Of a stretch of DNA of 64,000 bases, positions 42,039 through 50,721 are shown piece by piece. The DNA comes from Streptomyces sp. CGMCC 4.7035 (GTDB taxonomy: Bacteria > Actinomycetota > Actinomycetes > Streptomycetales > Streptomycetaceae): assembly GCF_031583065.1 (NCBI RefSeq), contig NZ_CP134053.1:2976001-3040000 (forward strand), written 5' to 3'. The translations under genes and the position numbers were made by a program. The notes under the pieces were generated by a model that saw only the letters and a list, made by a program, of their open reading frames with translations, did not search any database and was not told the origin of the DNA. How positions within the stretch are numbered: the stretch's first letter is position 1; each line of letters starts with the position of its first letter.

Positions 42039-42039
42039 C

Positions 42040-42942
42040 ATGACCACTGCCCTGGACCGCATCCGGGTCGGCTCGGCCCCGGACTCCTGGGGCGTCTGGT
42101 TCCCGGACGACCCGCAGCAGGTGCCCTGGGAACGCTTCCTGGACGAGGTCGCCGAGGCCGGCTACTCCTGGATCGAACTCGGCCCGTACGGCTATCTGCC
42201 GACCGACCCGGCGCGTCTCACCGAAGAGGTGAACAAGCGGAACCTGAAGGTCTCGGCCGGCACGGTCTTCACCTCCCTGCACCGCGGACCGGCCGTATGG
42301 GAGTCCACCTGGGAGCATGTCAGCCGGATCGCGGCACTCACCCGGTCCATGGGCGCGAAGCACCTCGTGGTCATCCCCTCCTTCTGGCGGGACGACAAGA
42401 CCGCCGAGATCATCGAGCCCTCGGAGCTCACCGCCGAGCAGTGGGCCCACCTCACCAAGGGCATGGAACGGCTGGGCCACGAGGTCAAGGAGACCTACGG
42501 CCTCGACATCGTCGTCCACCCGCACGCCGACACCCACATCGACACCGAGGAGCACGTCGAGCGCTTCCTCGACTCGACGGACTCCGACCTGGTCAACCTC
42601 TGCCTGGACACCGGGCACTACGCCTACTGCGGCGGCGACAGCGTCAAGCTCATCGAGACCTACGGCGAGCGCATCGGCTATCTGCACCTCAAGCAGGTCG
42701 ACCCGGAGATCCTTGCCGACGTCGTCAAGAACGGGGTGCCGTTCGGGCCCGCCGTGCAGCGCGGCGTGATGTGCGAGCCCCCGGCCGGCGTGCCCGCGCT
42801 GGAGCCGGTCCTCGCCGCCGCCCAGGGCCTCGGCGTCGACCTGTTCGCCATCGTCGAGCAGGACATGTACCCCTGCGAGCCGGACAAGCCGCTGCCCATC
42901 GCCGTACGCACCCGCAAGTTCCTCCGCTCCTGCGGCGCCTGA
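42040..42942 (+). CDS. iolE: Xylose-isomerase-like TIM-barrel protein, probable inosose dehydratase
   Basis: A 300-residue TIM-barrel of the AP-endonuclease-2/xylose isomerase superfamily. It opens with [18 protein letters not shown] and [15 protein letters not shown], has metal-binding positions in [28 protein letters not shown] and [10 protein letters not shown], and FAIVEQDMY near the end. The position between importer and iolG, and the absence of any other dehydratase in the cluster, point to 2-keto-myo-inositol dehydratase (IolE). IolI or IolH isomerases share the fold, so the exact step is inferred. Starts two bases past the ATPase gene. Confidence 0.78.
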   Translation: MTTALDRIRVGSAPDSWGVWFPDDPQQVPWERFLDEVAEAGYSWIELGPYGYLPTDPARLTEEVNKRNLKVSAGTVFTSLHRGPAVWESTWEHVSRIAALTRSMGAKHLVVIPSFWRDDKTAEIIEPSELTAEQWAHLTKGMERLGHEVKETYGLDIVVHPHADTHIDTEEHVERFLDSTDSDLVNLCLDTGHYAYCGGDSVKLIETYGERIGYLHLKQVDPEILADVVKNGVPFGPAVQRGVMCEPPAGVPALEPVLAAAQGLGVDLFAIVEQDMYPCEPDKPLPIAVRTRKFLRSCGA

Positions 42943-42967
42943 CCCCTCGAAGGGACGACCAACCACC

Positions 42968-43987
42968 ATGACTCAGCGTGGAACGCTCTCAGTCGCCGTC
43001 ATCGGGACGGGTCGGATGGGCGCCGACCATGTCCGCCGCATCAGCCAGGTGACCAACGGGGCGCGGGTGAGTGCCGTCGTGGACGTGGACGCGGAACGCG
43101 CCAAGAGCGTCGCGGCCACAGTAGAGGGCTGCACCGCCTACACCGACCCCGCCGCCGCCATGGCCGCGGACGACGTCGACGCCGTACTCATCGCCTCCCC
43201 GGGCCCCGCCCACGAGGCCGCCCTGCTCACGGCCTTCGAACACGACCTGCCGGTGCTGTGCGAGAAGCCCCTCACCCCCGACGCGGCCTCCGCGCTCAGG
43301 GTCCTGGAGGCCGAACAGAAGCTGGGTCACCGGCGCGTCCAGGTCGGCTTCATGCGGCGCTACGACGCCGAGTACATCAAGCTCAAGGCGCTGCTGAACA
43401 GCGGCCAGCTGGGCCGGCCACTGATGCTGCACAACCGGCACCGCAACGCGGCCAGCCCGCCCGGCTTCACCGACGCCATGCTCATCAACGACTCGGTCGT
43501 GCACGAGATGGACGTGACGCGCTGGCTGCTCGACCAGGAGATCACCGCGGTGACGGTGCTGCGCCCGACGCCGTCGGACAACGCGCCCGACGGCCTCGCG
43601 GACCCGCAGTTCGTCGTCTTCGAGACCGACGGTGGCGCGCTCGTCGACGTCGAGATCTTCGTCAACTGCGGCTTCGGCTACCAGGTGCAGGCCGAGGCGG
43701 TCTGCGAGCGCGGCACCGCCCGGATCGGCGACGGACACGCCATGGTCACCAACGCGGCGGGCCGCTGGGGCGGAACCATCGCCCAGGACTTCGTGGAGCG
43801 CTTCGAGGAGGCGTACGACCGTGAGGTGCAGGCCTGGGTCGACGCCACCCGGCGCGGCGAGGTCACCGGGCCGAGTGTCTGGGACGGCTACGCCGCTGCG
43901 GCGGTCTGCGAGGCGGGTGTCCGCGCCCAGGCCGAGGGCCGCCGTATCGAAGTCGAGCTGATCGAGCGCCCCGCGCTCTACCGCTGA
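42968..43987 (+). CDS. iolG: Inositol 2-dehydrogenase
   Basis: A 339-residue NAD-dependent Gfo/Idh/MocA dehydrogenase that oxidises myo-inositol to 2-keto-myo-inositol, the first catabolic step. The NAD loop is [17 protein letters not shown], the catalytic motif LCEKPLTPD (Lys of EKP) and the second active-site segment [15 protein letters not shown] with His in [16 protein letters not shown] is a typical IolG stretch. GGGAC precedes the ATG. Last gene of the plus-strand iol operon and followed by a good terminator. Confidence 0.92.
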   Translation: MTQRGTLSVAVIGTGRMGADHVRRISQVTNGARVSAVVDVDAERAKSVAATVEGCTAYTDPAAAMAADDVDAVLIASPGPAHEAALLTAFEHDLPVLCEKPLTPDAASALRVLEAEQKLGHRRVQVGFMRRYDAEYIKLKALLNSGQLGRPLMLHNRHRNAASPPGFTDAMLINDSVVHEMDVTRWLLDQEITAVTVLRPTPSDNAPDGLADPQFVVFETDGGALVDVEIFVNCGFGYQVQAEAVCERGTARIGDGHAMVTNAAGRWGGTIAQDFVERFEEAYDREVQAWVDATRRGEVTGPSVWDGYAAAAVCEAGVRAQAEGRRIEVELIERPALYR

Positions 43988-44046
43988 CCCGCCGGATCAA
44001 GGAGTACCTGACGACCTGGAAGTAGCGACCGGCCGACTGCGCCGAG

Positions 44047-44092
44047 AAGGGGCGCCTGACGGGGCCTTGCCCTGTTCAGGCGCCCCTTTTTG
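44047..44092 (+). terminator. Rho-independent terminator of the plus-strand iol operon
   Basis: AAGGGGCGCCTGA and TCAGGCGCCCCTT form a perfect 13-bp stem with a 16-base loop, followed directly by a T-run (TTTTT). It lies 60 bases after the iolG stop. Confidence 0.9.
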
Positions 44093-44149
44093 TGTGACGC
44101 GGCATCACTGGTAGCGTCGGCGGCCGCTTCTGCTCGGGGGAAATGGAAG

Positions 44150-44992
44150 ATGAAACCGCGCGGCAGGTTGGTACTGCCCCTCATCGCGACGACGGTGCCC
44201 GTGGCGCTTCTGTGCGCGGCTGCCCTGACCGGTCCCCTCACAGCGGGCCCTGACGCGCAGGAAGATACCTGCTCCCGTACCTACGCCATCGGGCACCGTG
44301 GCGCTCGCCGGATCGCCCCGGAGAACACGATCGCCTCCTTCGAAGCGGCGGCCGATCGCGGCGCGGACTGGGTGGAGGCCGATGTGCACTTCACCAAGGA
44401 CGGCCAACCGGTCATCATGCACGACGACACCGTGGACAGGACGACCGACGGCACCGGTCGGGTCGACGAGCTCACCGCCGAGGAGATCTCCGAGCTGACG
44501 GTGAAGGGCGGAGGACACGTTCCCACCCTGCGGGAGACGCTGTCGTCGCTCAGGTCCAGGTCGACTCGATTCCTGCTGGACATGAAGGGACCGCAGACGT
44601 CCGCAGCGGTCGACCGCGCCCTGCGACTCGTCTCCGAGGCCGGAATGACCGAGCGCACCCTGCTCCAGTCCTTCGACGAGAAGGTGGTGCGGGACGCGGC
44701 GGCCTCCCCGTACCGGACGAAGGTCGCGCTGATCCGGTCCACACTCGACACGGACCCCGTGGCCACGGCCCGGAAACTCTCACTCGCCGCGTACGTGGTG
44801 AAGTTCAAGAGCCTTGCGGCCCGGCCCGCGGCAGTGGACCGGCTCAGGGCGGCCGGCGTCGAGGTGTTCGTCTGGACGGTCAACGACGAGAGCACATGGC
44901 GGACCGCGACGTCGTGGGGTGTCGACGGTGTCATCACCGACCGCCCGGATCGGTTTTCCCAGTGGCGGGAAGCCGACTGCGCTGACGGCTGA
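44150..44992 (+). CDS. glpQ: Secreted glycerophosphodiester phosphodiesterase
   Basis: A 280-residue GDPD-family enzyme. Signal peptide at 1-34 (LVLPLIATTVPVALLCAAALTG), then the catalytic core AIGHRGARRIAPENT (His49, Arg50, Glu58), WVEADVHFTKDG (Glu76, Asp78) and PVIMHDDTVDRTT (His91). It hydrolyses glycerophosphodiesters to glycerol-3-phosphate and an alcohol, in the extracellular or cell-wall compartment; inositol-bearing head groups such as glycerophosphoinositol are a conceivable source for the adjacent inositol genes, though that is inference. GGAAG adjoins the ATG. The terminator at 45031 follows. Confidence 0.9.
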   Translation: MKPRGRLVLPLIATTVPVALLCAAALTGPLTAGPDAQEDTCSRTYAIGHRGARRIAPENTIASFEAAADRGADWVEADVHFTKDGQPVIMHDDTVDRTTDGTGRVDELTAEEISELTVKGGGHVPTLRETLSSLRSRSTRFLLDMKGPQTSAAVDRALRLVSEAGMTERTLLQSFDEKVVRDAAASPYRTKVALIRSTLDTDPVATARKLSLAAYVVKFKSLAARPAAVDRLRAAGVEVFVWTVNDESTWRTATSWGVDGVITDRPDRFSQWREADCADG

Positions 44993-45030
44993 TGCTCATC
45001 GTCACCGCAGTGGGCACGCGCTGAGTGACT

Positions 45031-45059
45031 GCCGTGGGCGGGCGCGCCCCGCCCACGGC
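45031..45059 (+). terminator. Intrinsic terminator after glpQ
   Basis: CCGTGGGCGGG, CGCGC loop, CCCGCCCACGG: perfect 11-bp stem, extended by an outer G-C pair, 39 bases past the glpQ stop. Confidence 0.75.
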
Positions 45060-45082
45060 CGCTCTTTCGGCAGGTCCTCAAA

Positions 45083-45190
45083 TCACTCCGCCGCCGCGCT
45101 CCCGGACAGGCGGACCTCCTCGTTGTCGAGGGCGGCCCGCAGGCGGCGCAGTACGGTGTCGTCGATGCGGCGTTGGTCGCTCGGTAGCCG
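45083..45190 (-). pseudogene. Possible remnant of a lost gene (C-terminal tail)
   Basis: On the minus strand about 34 codons ending at a TGA (45083-45085) read like normal protein with strong codon bias (PSDQRRIDDTVLRRLRAALD, then NEEVRLSGSAAAE). There is no start codon or RBS before it; upstream sequence degenerates toward the M55 gene start. I read it as the tail of a gene otherwise deleted. The family is not recognisable. Confidence 0.3.
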
Positions 45191-45221
45191 GGTTTCCCTT
45201 CGGCGCGTAACGTGACAGGGC

Positions 45222-46055
45222 ATGAAGATCCTCATCAGCGCCGACATGGAGGGCGCCACCGGCGTGACCTGGCCGGCCGACGTGCTGCCCGGGACGCCCC
45301 AGTGGGAGCGGTGCCGGGCCATGTTCACCTCGGATGTCAACGCCGCCGTGCTCGGTTTCCTGGACGGTGGCGCCGATGAGGTGCTGATCAACGAAGCCCA
45401 CTGGAGCATGCGCAATCTGCTCCTGGAGCGGCTGGACGAGCGGGCACAGATGCTCACCGGCCGTCACAAGTCCCTCTCCATGGTGGAGGGCGTGCAGCAC
45501 GGGGACGTGGACGGTATCGCGTTCGTCGGCTATCACGCGGGCGCCGGGGCGGAGGGGGTGTTGGCTCACACCTATCTCGCCAACTCCATCACGGGCGTCT
45601 GGCTCAACGACGTACGGGCCAGCGAGGGCCTTCTGAACGCGCACGTCGTCGCCGAGTACGGCGTGCCCGTCATCCTCGTCACCGGCGACGACGTGGCCTG
45701 CGAGGACGCGCTCGGATACGCGCCCGAGGCGCTCAAGGTCGCCGTCAAGGACCATGTCTCGCGGTACGCCGCCGTGTGCCGCACCCCGGCCAGGACCGCC
45801 GCCGACATCCGCGCGGCGGCCAAGGAGGCGGCCTCCCTGGCGGTACGCCATGAGCCGGTGAACGGCGGGCCGTTCACGGTGGCGCTGGAGTTCGACGCGG
45901 AGCACCTGGCGATGGCCGCCACCGTCGTGCCGGGTGTGGACCGGATCGGGGAGCGGAAGGTGGCGTACACGAGCGGGACCATGTACGAGGGGATCCGTAC
46001 CTTCAAGGCGGTCACCACGATCGTCTCGGCCGCGGTGGAGGAGCAGTATGGCTGA
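45222..46055 (+). CDS. dppA: M55-family D-aminopeptidase (DppA type)
   Basis: A 277-residue zinc D-aminopeptidase. The M55 ligands line up at Asp8 and Glu10 (ISADMEG), His60 (NEAHWSM), His105 (VGYHAGAG) and Glu135 (VRASEG), matching B. subtilis DppA spacing almost residue for residue. It should release N-terminal D-alanine from peptides such as D-Ala-D-Ala, as used in peptidoglycan recycling. First of a run of peptidase genes. The ATG follows the sequence GGGC without a good RBS; no other start fits. Its stop codon overlaps the next gene (ATGGCTGA, 46048-46055). Confidence 0.92.
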   Translation: MKILISADMEGATGVTWPADVLPGTPQWERCRAMFTSDVNAAVLGFLDGGADEVLINEAHWSMRNLLLERLDERAQMLTGRHKSLSMVEGVQHGDVDGIAFVGYHAGAGAEGVLAHTYLANSITGVWLNDVRASEGLLNAHVVAEYGVPVILVTGDDVACEDALGYAPEALKVAVKDHVSRYAAVCRTPARTAADIRAAAKEAASLAVRHEPVNGGPFTVALEFDAEHLAMAATVVPGVDRIGERKVAYTSGTMYEGIRTFKAVTTIVSAAVEEQYG

Positions 46056-47352
46056 CCAGCAGGCACTCGACGAGGTCGTACGGTTCACCTCCGACCTCAT
46101 CCGCATCGATACCACCAACCGCGGCGGCGGCGACTGCCAGGAACGGCCCGCCGCCGAGTACGCGGCCGCGCGGCTGGCCGAGGCGGGTCTGGAGCCCACC
46201 CTGCTGGAGCGCACCAAGGGCCGGACGAATGTCGTCGCCCGCATCGAGGGCACCGATCCCTCCGCCGACGCCCTGCTCGTCCACGGCCACCTCGACGTGG
46301 TGCCCGCCCAGGCCGGTGACTGGAGCGTGCACCCGTTCTCCGGCGAGGTCCGCGACGGCGTCGTCTGGGGCCGGGGCGCGGTCGACATGAAGAACATGGA
46401 CGCCATGATCCTCGCGGTCGTACGGGACTGGGCGCGCTCGGGCGTGCGGCCGCGGCGCGACCTCGTCATCGCGTTCACCGCCGACGAGGAGGCGAGCGCG
46501 GAGGACGGCTCCGGCTTCCTCGCGGACCGGCACGCCGACCTCTTCGAGGGCTGCACGGAGGGCGTCAGCGAATCCGGGGCGTTCACCTTCCACGACGGTG
46601 GCGGCCGGCAGATCTACCCGATCGCGGCGGGCGAGCGCGGCACCGGCTGGATCAAGCTCACCGCGCGCGGCCGGGCGGGCCACGGCTCCAAGGTCAACCG
46701 CAGCAACGCGGTCACCCGGCTCGCCGCCGCCGTCGCCCGTATCGGCGCCCACGAGTGGCCGCTCAGACTCACCCCGACCGTGCGGGCCGCGCTCACCGAG
46801 CTCGCCGCGCTGTACGGCCTCCAGCCCGACCTCGACGACGTGGACGGCCTCATGGAGAAGCTCGGCCCGGCCGCCGCGCTCGTGGAGGCGACCGTCCGCA
46901 ACAGCACCAACCCGACGATGCTGAGCGGCGGCTACAAGATCAACGTCATCCCGGGGGAGGCCGTCGCGCACGTCGACGGACGCTATCTGCCCGGCGGCGA
47001 GGACGAGTTCCGCGCGACCCTCGACGAACTCACCGGGACGGACGTGGAGTGGGAGTTCCACCACCGCGAGGTCGCCCTCCAGGCGCCGGTGGACTCGCCG
47101 ACGTTCGCCAGGATGCGGGCCGCCGTCGAGGAGTTCGCGCCCGAGGGGCACGTGGTGCCCTACTGCATGTCGGGCGGCACGGACGCCAAGCAGTTCTCGC
47201 GCCTCGGCATCACCGGGTACGGGTTCGCGCCGCTCAAGCTCCCCGAGGGCTTCGACTACCAGGCCCTCTTCCACGGCGTCGACGAACGCGTCCCCGTCGA
47301 GGCGCTGCACTTCGGCGTCCGCGTCCTCGACCGCTTCCTGCGCGCGGCGTAG
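46048..47352 (+). CDS. M20-family metallopeptidase
   Basis: A 434-residue zinc-dependent exopeptidase/deacylase. Metal-binding motifs are present: LLVHGHLDVVP (His and Asp), GRGAVDMKNM (bridging Asp), FTADEEASAEDG (Glu pair), and the C-terminal FHGVDERVPVEAL (His). The dimerisation lid domain lies between about residues 200 and 320. Substrate unknown; location after D-aminopeptidase suggests dipeptide or acyl-amino acid hydrolysis. It overlaps dppA by eight bases. Its start region is copied, with decay, at 47524-47678. Confidence 0.9.
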   Translation: MADQQALDEVVRFTSDLIRIDTTNRGGGDCQERPAAEYAAARLAEAGLEPTLLERTKGRTNVVARIEGTDPSADALLVHGHLDVVPAQAGDWSVHPFSGEVRDGVVWGRGAVDMKNMDAMILAVVRDWARSGVRPRRDLVIAFTADEEASAEDGSGFLADRHADLFEGCTEGVSESGAFTFHDGGGRQIYPIAAGERGTGWIKLTARGRAGHGSKVNRSNAVTRLAAAVARIGAHEWPLRLTPTVRAALTELAALYGLQPDLDDVDGLMEKLGPAAALVEATVRNSTNPTMLSGGYKINVIPGEAVAHVDGRYLPGGEDEFRATLDELTGTDVEWEFHHREVALQAPVDSPTFARMRAAVEEFAPEGHVVPYCMSGGTDAKQFSRLGITGYGFAPLKLPEGFDYQALFHGVDERVPVEALHFGVRVLDRFLRAA

Positions 47353-47394
47353 GGGCGACGCCGCGCGTCCGGAGGGTCGCGCTCGTATGGGCGA

Positions 47395-47530
47395 GGAAGC
47401 GGGACCGGAGACCGCCCCTCGCCCGCCGTCACGGGGAACGGAAGCGGGACCGGAGCCCGCCCCTCGCCCGCCGTCACGGGGAACGGAAGCGGGACCGGAG
47501 CCCGCCCCTTCGCCCGCCGTCACGGGGAAC
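47395..47530 (+). repeat. Three tandem 45-bp repeats
   Basis: Units at 47395-47439, 47440-47484 (45 bases each) and 47485-47530 (46 bases, one extra T) begin GGAAGCGGGACCGGAG and end CGCCGTCACGGGGAAC. Copies 1 and 2 differ by one base. A partial fourth GGAAGC runs into the decayed dppA copy. The repeats fill the gap between two peptidase genes. Confidence 0.92.
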
Positions 47531-47678
47531 GGAAGCTGGCGTACCCGGGCCGGACCGTGTATGAGGAGATCCGGACCTTCCGGGTCACCAGACGTCCCGG
47601 CCGCGAGGGAGGAGCAGCATGGCTGACCAGCGGGCACTCGACGAGGTCGGACGGTTCACCGGGCACACGGCCCGGTAG
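47524..47678 (+). pseudogene. Decayed duplicate of the dppA end and M20 start
   Basis: About 137 bases (47524-47660) match 45947-46089, that is the last ~35 codons of dppA, its stop overlap and the first 14 codons of the M20 gene. By eye the dppA part is about 81 percent identical (11 differences in 57 aligned bases) before small deletions; the M20-start part is about 95 percent identical (2 in 42). Net loss of bases throws the dppA part out of frame, and the M20 start (ATG 47619) runs only 19 codons (MADQRALDEVGRFTGHTAR) to a TAG. It is a non-functional scar left between the M20 and S9 genes. Confidence 0.85.
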
Positions 47679-47689
47679 GAGTGGGGGAG

Positions 47690-49654
47690 ATGGTGCAGAC
47701 CCTGCCGTACGGGGCGTGGCCCTCGCCGATCGATTCGGCGCTCGCCGCCGCGCACGACGGGCAGCCGGAGTCGGTGGGCTTCGTCGGCGACGAGGCATGG
47801 TGGACCGAGCCGCGCCCCACCGAAGGCGGCCGCCGCACGCTGGTACGACGCACGGCGGACGGCACGGAGGAGACGGTCCTGCCCGCGCCGTGGAACGTGC
47901 GCAGCCGGGTCATGGAGTACGGCGGCCGGCCCTGGGCCGGGGCGATGCGTCCCGAGGGGCCGCTGCTGGTGTTCGTGAACTTCGCGGACCAGCGCCTGTA
48001 CGTGTACGAGCCCGCGACCCCCGGCGACGAGCCGCGCCCGCTCACCCCGCTCTCGCCGGTCGGCGGTGGACTGCGCTGGGTCGACCCGCACCTGCACCTG
48101 GAGCGCGGCGAAGTGTGGTGCGTGCTGGAGGAGTTCACCGGCGACGGGCCCACCGACGTGCGGCGGGTGGCCGTCGCCGTACCGCTGGACGGCTCGGCCG
48201 CACAGGACCGGGACGCCGTGCGCGAACTCATCGACGCGCGCCACCGGTTCGTCACCGGACCCCGCCTGGCGCCGGACGGCCGGCGCGCCGCCTGGATCGC
48301 CTGGGACCATCCGCGCATGCCATGGGACGGCACCGAGCTGATCGTCGCCGAAGTGACCGGCGACGGGACGCTCCGGGAGCCCCGCACGGTCGCCGGTGGC
48401 CCCGACGAGTCGATCGCCCAGGCCGAGTGGGCGCCGGACGGCTCCCTGCTGTACGCCGGTGACGGCACCGGCTGGTGGAACCTCTACCGGGACGGCGTGC
48501 CGCTGTGTCCCCGCGAGGAGGAGTTCGCCGGACCGCTGTGGAAGGTCGGACAGCGCTGGTTCGCCCCTCTGGAGAACGGGCTGATCGCCGTCGTACATGG
48601 CAGGGGCGCGGGCCGGCTCGGCATCCTCGACCCGGAGCGCGGTGAGGTCGTCGACACGGCCGGACCCTGGACCGAGTTCGCCCCCGCACTCGCCGTGCAC
48701 GGCAGCCGGATCGTCGGCGTCGGCGCCGGCCCGCGCAGCGCGTACGAGGTCGTCGAGCTGGACTCCTGCACCGGCCGCGCCCGGGTGATCGGCGCCGCGC
48801 ACACCGACCCGGTGGACCCCGCGTACTACCCCGAACCGCGGATCCGCACGTTCACCGGCCCCGCGGGCCGCGAGATCCACGCGCACATCTATCCGCCGCA
48901 CCACCCCGGCCACCTCGCGCCCGACGACGAACTGCCGCCGTACGTCGTGTGGGCGCACGGCGGGCCCACCGGCCGCGCCCCACTCGTCCTCGACCTGGCG
49001 ATCGCCTACTTCACCTCACGCGGCATCGGCGTCGCCGAGGTCAACTACGGCGGCTCGACCGGTTACGGACGCGAGTACCGCAACCGGCTGCGCGAGCAGT
49101 GGGGCGTCGTCGACGTCGAGGACTGCGCGGCCGTCGCCCTCGCGCTCGCCGACGAGGGCACCGCGGACCGCGACCGGCTCGCCGTGCGTGGCGGCAGCGC
49201 GGGCGGCTGGACGGCGGCGGTGTCCCTGACGACGACCGACGTGTACGCCTGCGGCACGATCATCTACCCCGTTCTCGACCTGGCGACCTGGGGATCGGGC
49301 GAGACCCACGACTTCGAGTCGCGGTATCTGGAGACCCTGGTCGGACCGTACGACGAGGTCCCCGGCCGGTACGCCGAACGGTCGCCCCTGGAGCACGCCG
49401 ACCGGATCACCGCACCCTTCCTGCTGCTGCAGGGCCTCGACGACGCCATCTGCCCGCCCGCGCAGTGCGAGCGGTTCCTGGCCCGGCTGGAGGGGCGGCG
49501 GATCCCGCACGCCTACATCGCCTTCGAGGGCGAGGGGCACGGATTCAGGCGGGCTGAGACCATGGTGCGAGCCCTGGAGGCCGAGCTGTCCCTGTACGCG
49601 CAGGTCTTCGGGCTGAACCCGCCCGGCATCCCCACCCTGGAGCTCAGCAAGTGA
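47690..49654 (+). CDS. S9-family prolyl oligopeptidase-like peptidase
   Basis: A 654-residue serine peptidase with an N-terminal beta-propeller (residues about 20-380) and a C-terminal alpha/beta hydrolase domain. Catalytic Ser503 is in RGGSAGGWT, Asp584/585 in LQGLDDAICPP and His617 in EGEGHGFR. GSTGYGREYRNRL and WAHGGPTGR are typical of the acylaminoacyl-peptidase/dipeptidyl-peptidase branch. No signal peptide, so cytoplasmic. ATG 47690 is preferred to GTG 47681: TAGGAG lies seven bases ahead. The stop codon overlaps the S66 start. Confidence 0.9.
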   Translation: MVQTLPYGAWPSPIDSALAAAHDGQPESVGFVGDEAWWTEPRPTEGGRRTLVRRTADGTEETVLPAPWNVRSRVMEYGGRPWAGAMRPEGPLLVFVNFADQRLYVYEPATPGDEPRPLTPLSPVGGGLRWVDPHLHLERGEVWCVLEEFTGDGPTDVRRVAVAVPLDGSAAQDRDAVRELIDARHRFVTGPRLAPDGRRAAWIAWDHPRMPWDGTELIVAEVTGDGTLREPRTVAGGPDESIAQAEWAPDGSLLYAGDGTGWWNLYRDGVPLCPREEEFAGPLWKVGQRWFAPLENGLIAVVHGRGAGRLGILDPERGEVVDTAGPWTEFAPALAVHGSRIVGVGAGPRSAYEVVELDSCTGRARVIGAAHTDPVDPAYYPEPRIRTFTGPAGREIHAHIYPPHHPGHLAPDDELPPYVVWAHGGPTGRAPLVLDLAIAYFTSRGIGVAEVNYGGSTGYGREYRNRLREQWGVVDVEDCAAVALALADEGTADRDRLAVRGGSAGGWTAAVSLTTTDVYACGTIIYPVLDLATWGSGETHDFESRYLETLVGPYDEVPGRYAERSPLEHADRITAPFLLLQGLDDAICPPAQCERFLARLEGRRIPHAYIAFEGEGHGFRRAETMVRALEAELSLYAQVFGLNPPGIPTLELSK

Positions 49655-50574
49655 CACCCCTCGTACGCCCGCCCCGACTGGCCCCCGGCGCCCGAGTGGC
49701 CGTCGTCGCGCCCAGCGGACCCGTCGTCGAGGAGCGGCTCGCCGCCGGGCTCGACATCCTGCGCGGCTGGGACCTGGACCCCGTCGTGGCCCCGCACGTC
49801 CTCGACCGGCACCCGGACTTCCCCTACCTCGCCGGCACGGACGCCGACCGGGCCGCCGACTTCCAGGCCGCGTGGTGCGACCCGGACGTGGCCGCGGTGC
49901 TGTGCGCCCGCGGCGGGTACGGGGCGCAGCGCATGGTGGACCTGCTCGACTGGGACGCGCTGCGGGCCGCCGGTCCCAAGGTGCTCGTCGGCTTCAGCGA
50001 CATCACGGCGCTGCACGAGGCGTTCGCAGCCCGCCTGGGCCTGGTCACGCTGCACGGCCCGATGGTGTCGGCCGTCGACTTCCTCAAGACCGCGCGGGCG
50101 CAGGAACACCTGCGGGCGACGCTCTTCGAGCCGGAGTCCGTACGGACCATCACGTCCGCGGGCACGACGCTCGCCCCCGGCCGCGCCCGGGGCATCACCC
50201 TCGGCGGCTGCCTCAGCATGCTCACGTCCGAACTCGGCACTCCGCACGCCCGGGCCGGCGCCCGGGGCGGGCTGCTGCTGATCGAGGACGTCGGCGAGGA
50301 CGCGTACCGGATCGACCGGAGCCTCACCCAGCTCCTGCGCTCGGGACGGCTCGACGGGGTCGCCGGGATCGCGCTCGGCTCGTGGGAGAGGTGCGGCCCC
50401 TACGAGCTGCTGCGCGCGGTCTTCACCGACCGGCTCGGCGGGCTCGGGGTGCCGGTCGTGGAGGAGTTCGGATTCGGACACGGGGAGGGCGCGCTGACGA
50501 TGCCGTTCGGCGTCGCGGCGGAACTGGACGCGGACGCGGGAACGCTGACGCTGGACGTACCGGCGCTGGCGTAA
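49651..50574 (+). CDS. ldcA: S66-family LD-carboxypeptidase
   Basis: A 307-residue LD-carboxypeptidase that would remove the terminal D-Ala from tetrapeptides of recycled peptidoglycan in the cytoplasm. The Ser-His-Glu set is recognisable: Ser116 in GFSDITALH, Glu212 in LIEDVGE, His277 in GFGHGEG; AVLCARGGYGAQR is the other signature. Size equals the family norm. GTG start overlaps the S9 stop by four bases (GTGA). Together with DppA-type M55 this points to murein-peptide turnover as the theme of the operon. Confidence 0.9.
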   Translation: MTPLVRPPRLAPGARVAVVAPSGPVVEERLAAGLDILRGWDLDPVVAPHVLDRHPDFPYLAGTDADRAADFQAAWCDPDVAAVLCARGGYGAQRMVDLLDWDALRAAGPKVLVGFSDITALHEAFAARLGLVTLHGPMVSAVDFLKTARAQEHLRATLFEPESVRTITSAGTTLAPGRARGITLGGCLSMLTSELGTPHARAGARGGLLLIEDVGEDAYRIDRSLTQLLRSGRLDGVAGIALGSWERCGPYELLRAVFTDRLGGLGVPVVEEFGFGHGEGALTMPFGVAAELDADAGTLTLDVPALA

Positions 50575-50709
50575 CCCTGGCGGGCACGCGCCGACGCACG
50601 TCACCCGTCCGGCCCCACCGGCCGTCCGCCGCCCATCCTGGTGACGGGGCTGGTGGGGGCGCTGTGCGGGGCGATCCTCATGAGGCGGCGCGGATGAGCC
50701 CGGCTCACG

Positions 50710-50715
50710 TACGGT
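50710..50715 (+). promoter_or_regulatory. -10 element of a leaderless promoter for the GNAT gene
   Basis: TACGGT ends six bases before the GTG start at 50722. No Shine-Dalgarno sequence is present. Same spacing as in three other genes of this window. Confidence 0.45.
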
Positions 50716-50721
50716 ATTGAG

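Noticed and set aside
47387..47626. Small open frame across the 45-bp repeats (Gly-Pro-Glu-Ala repeats)
   Set aside because: It is created by the repeat and would encode a low-complexity peptide without RBS or homology; it breaks in the decayed dppA copy.
50575..50703. In-frame tail after the LD-carboxypeptidase stop that encodes a hydrophobic stretch and RRRG
   Set aside because: Suggests a membrane anchor, but the TAA stop is clear, S66 enzymes are soluble and there is no start or RBS for a separate peptide.
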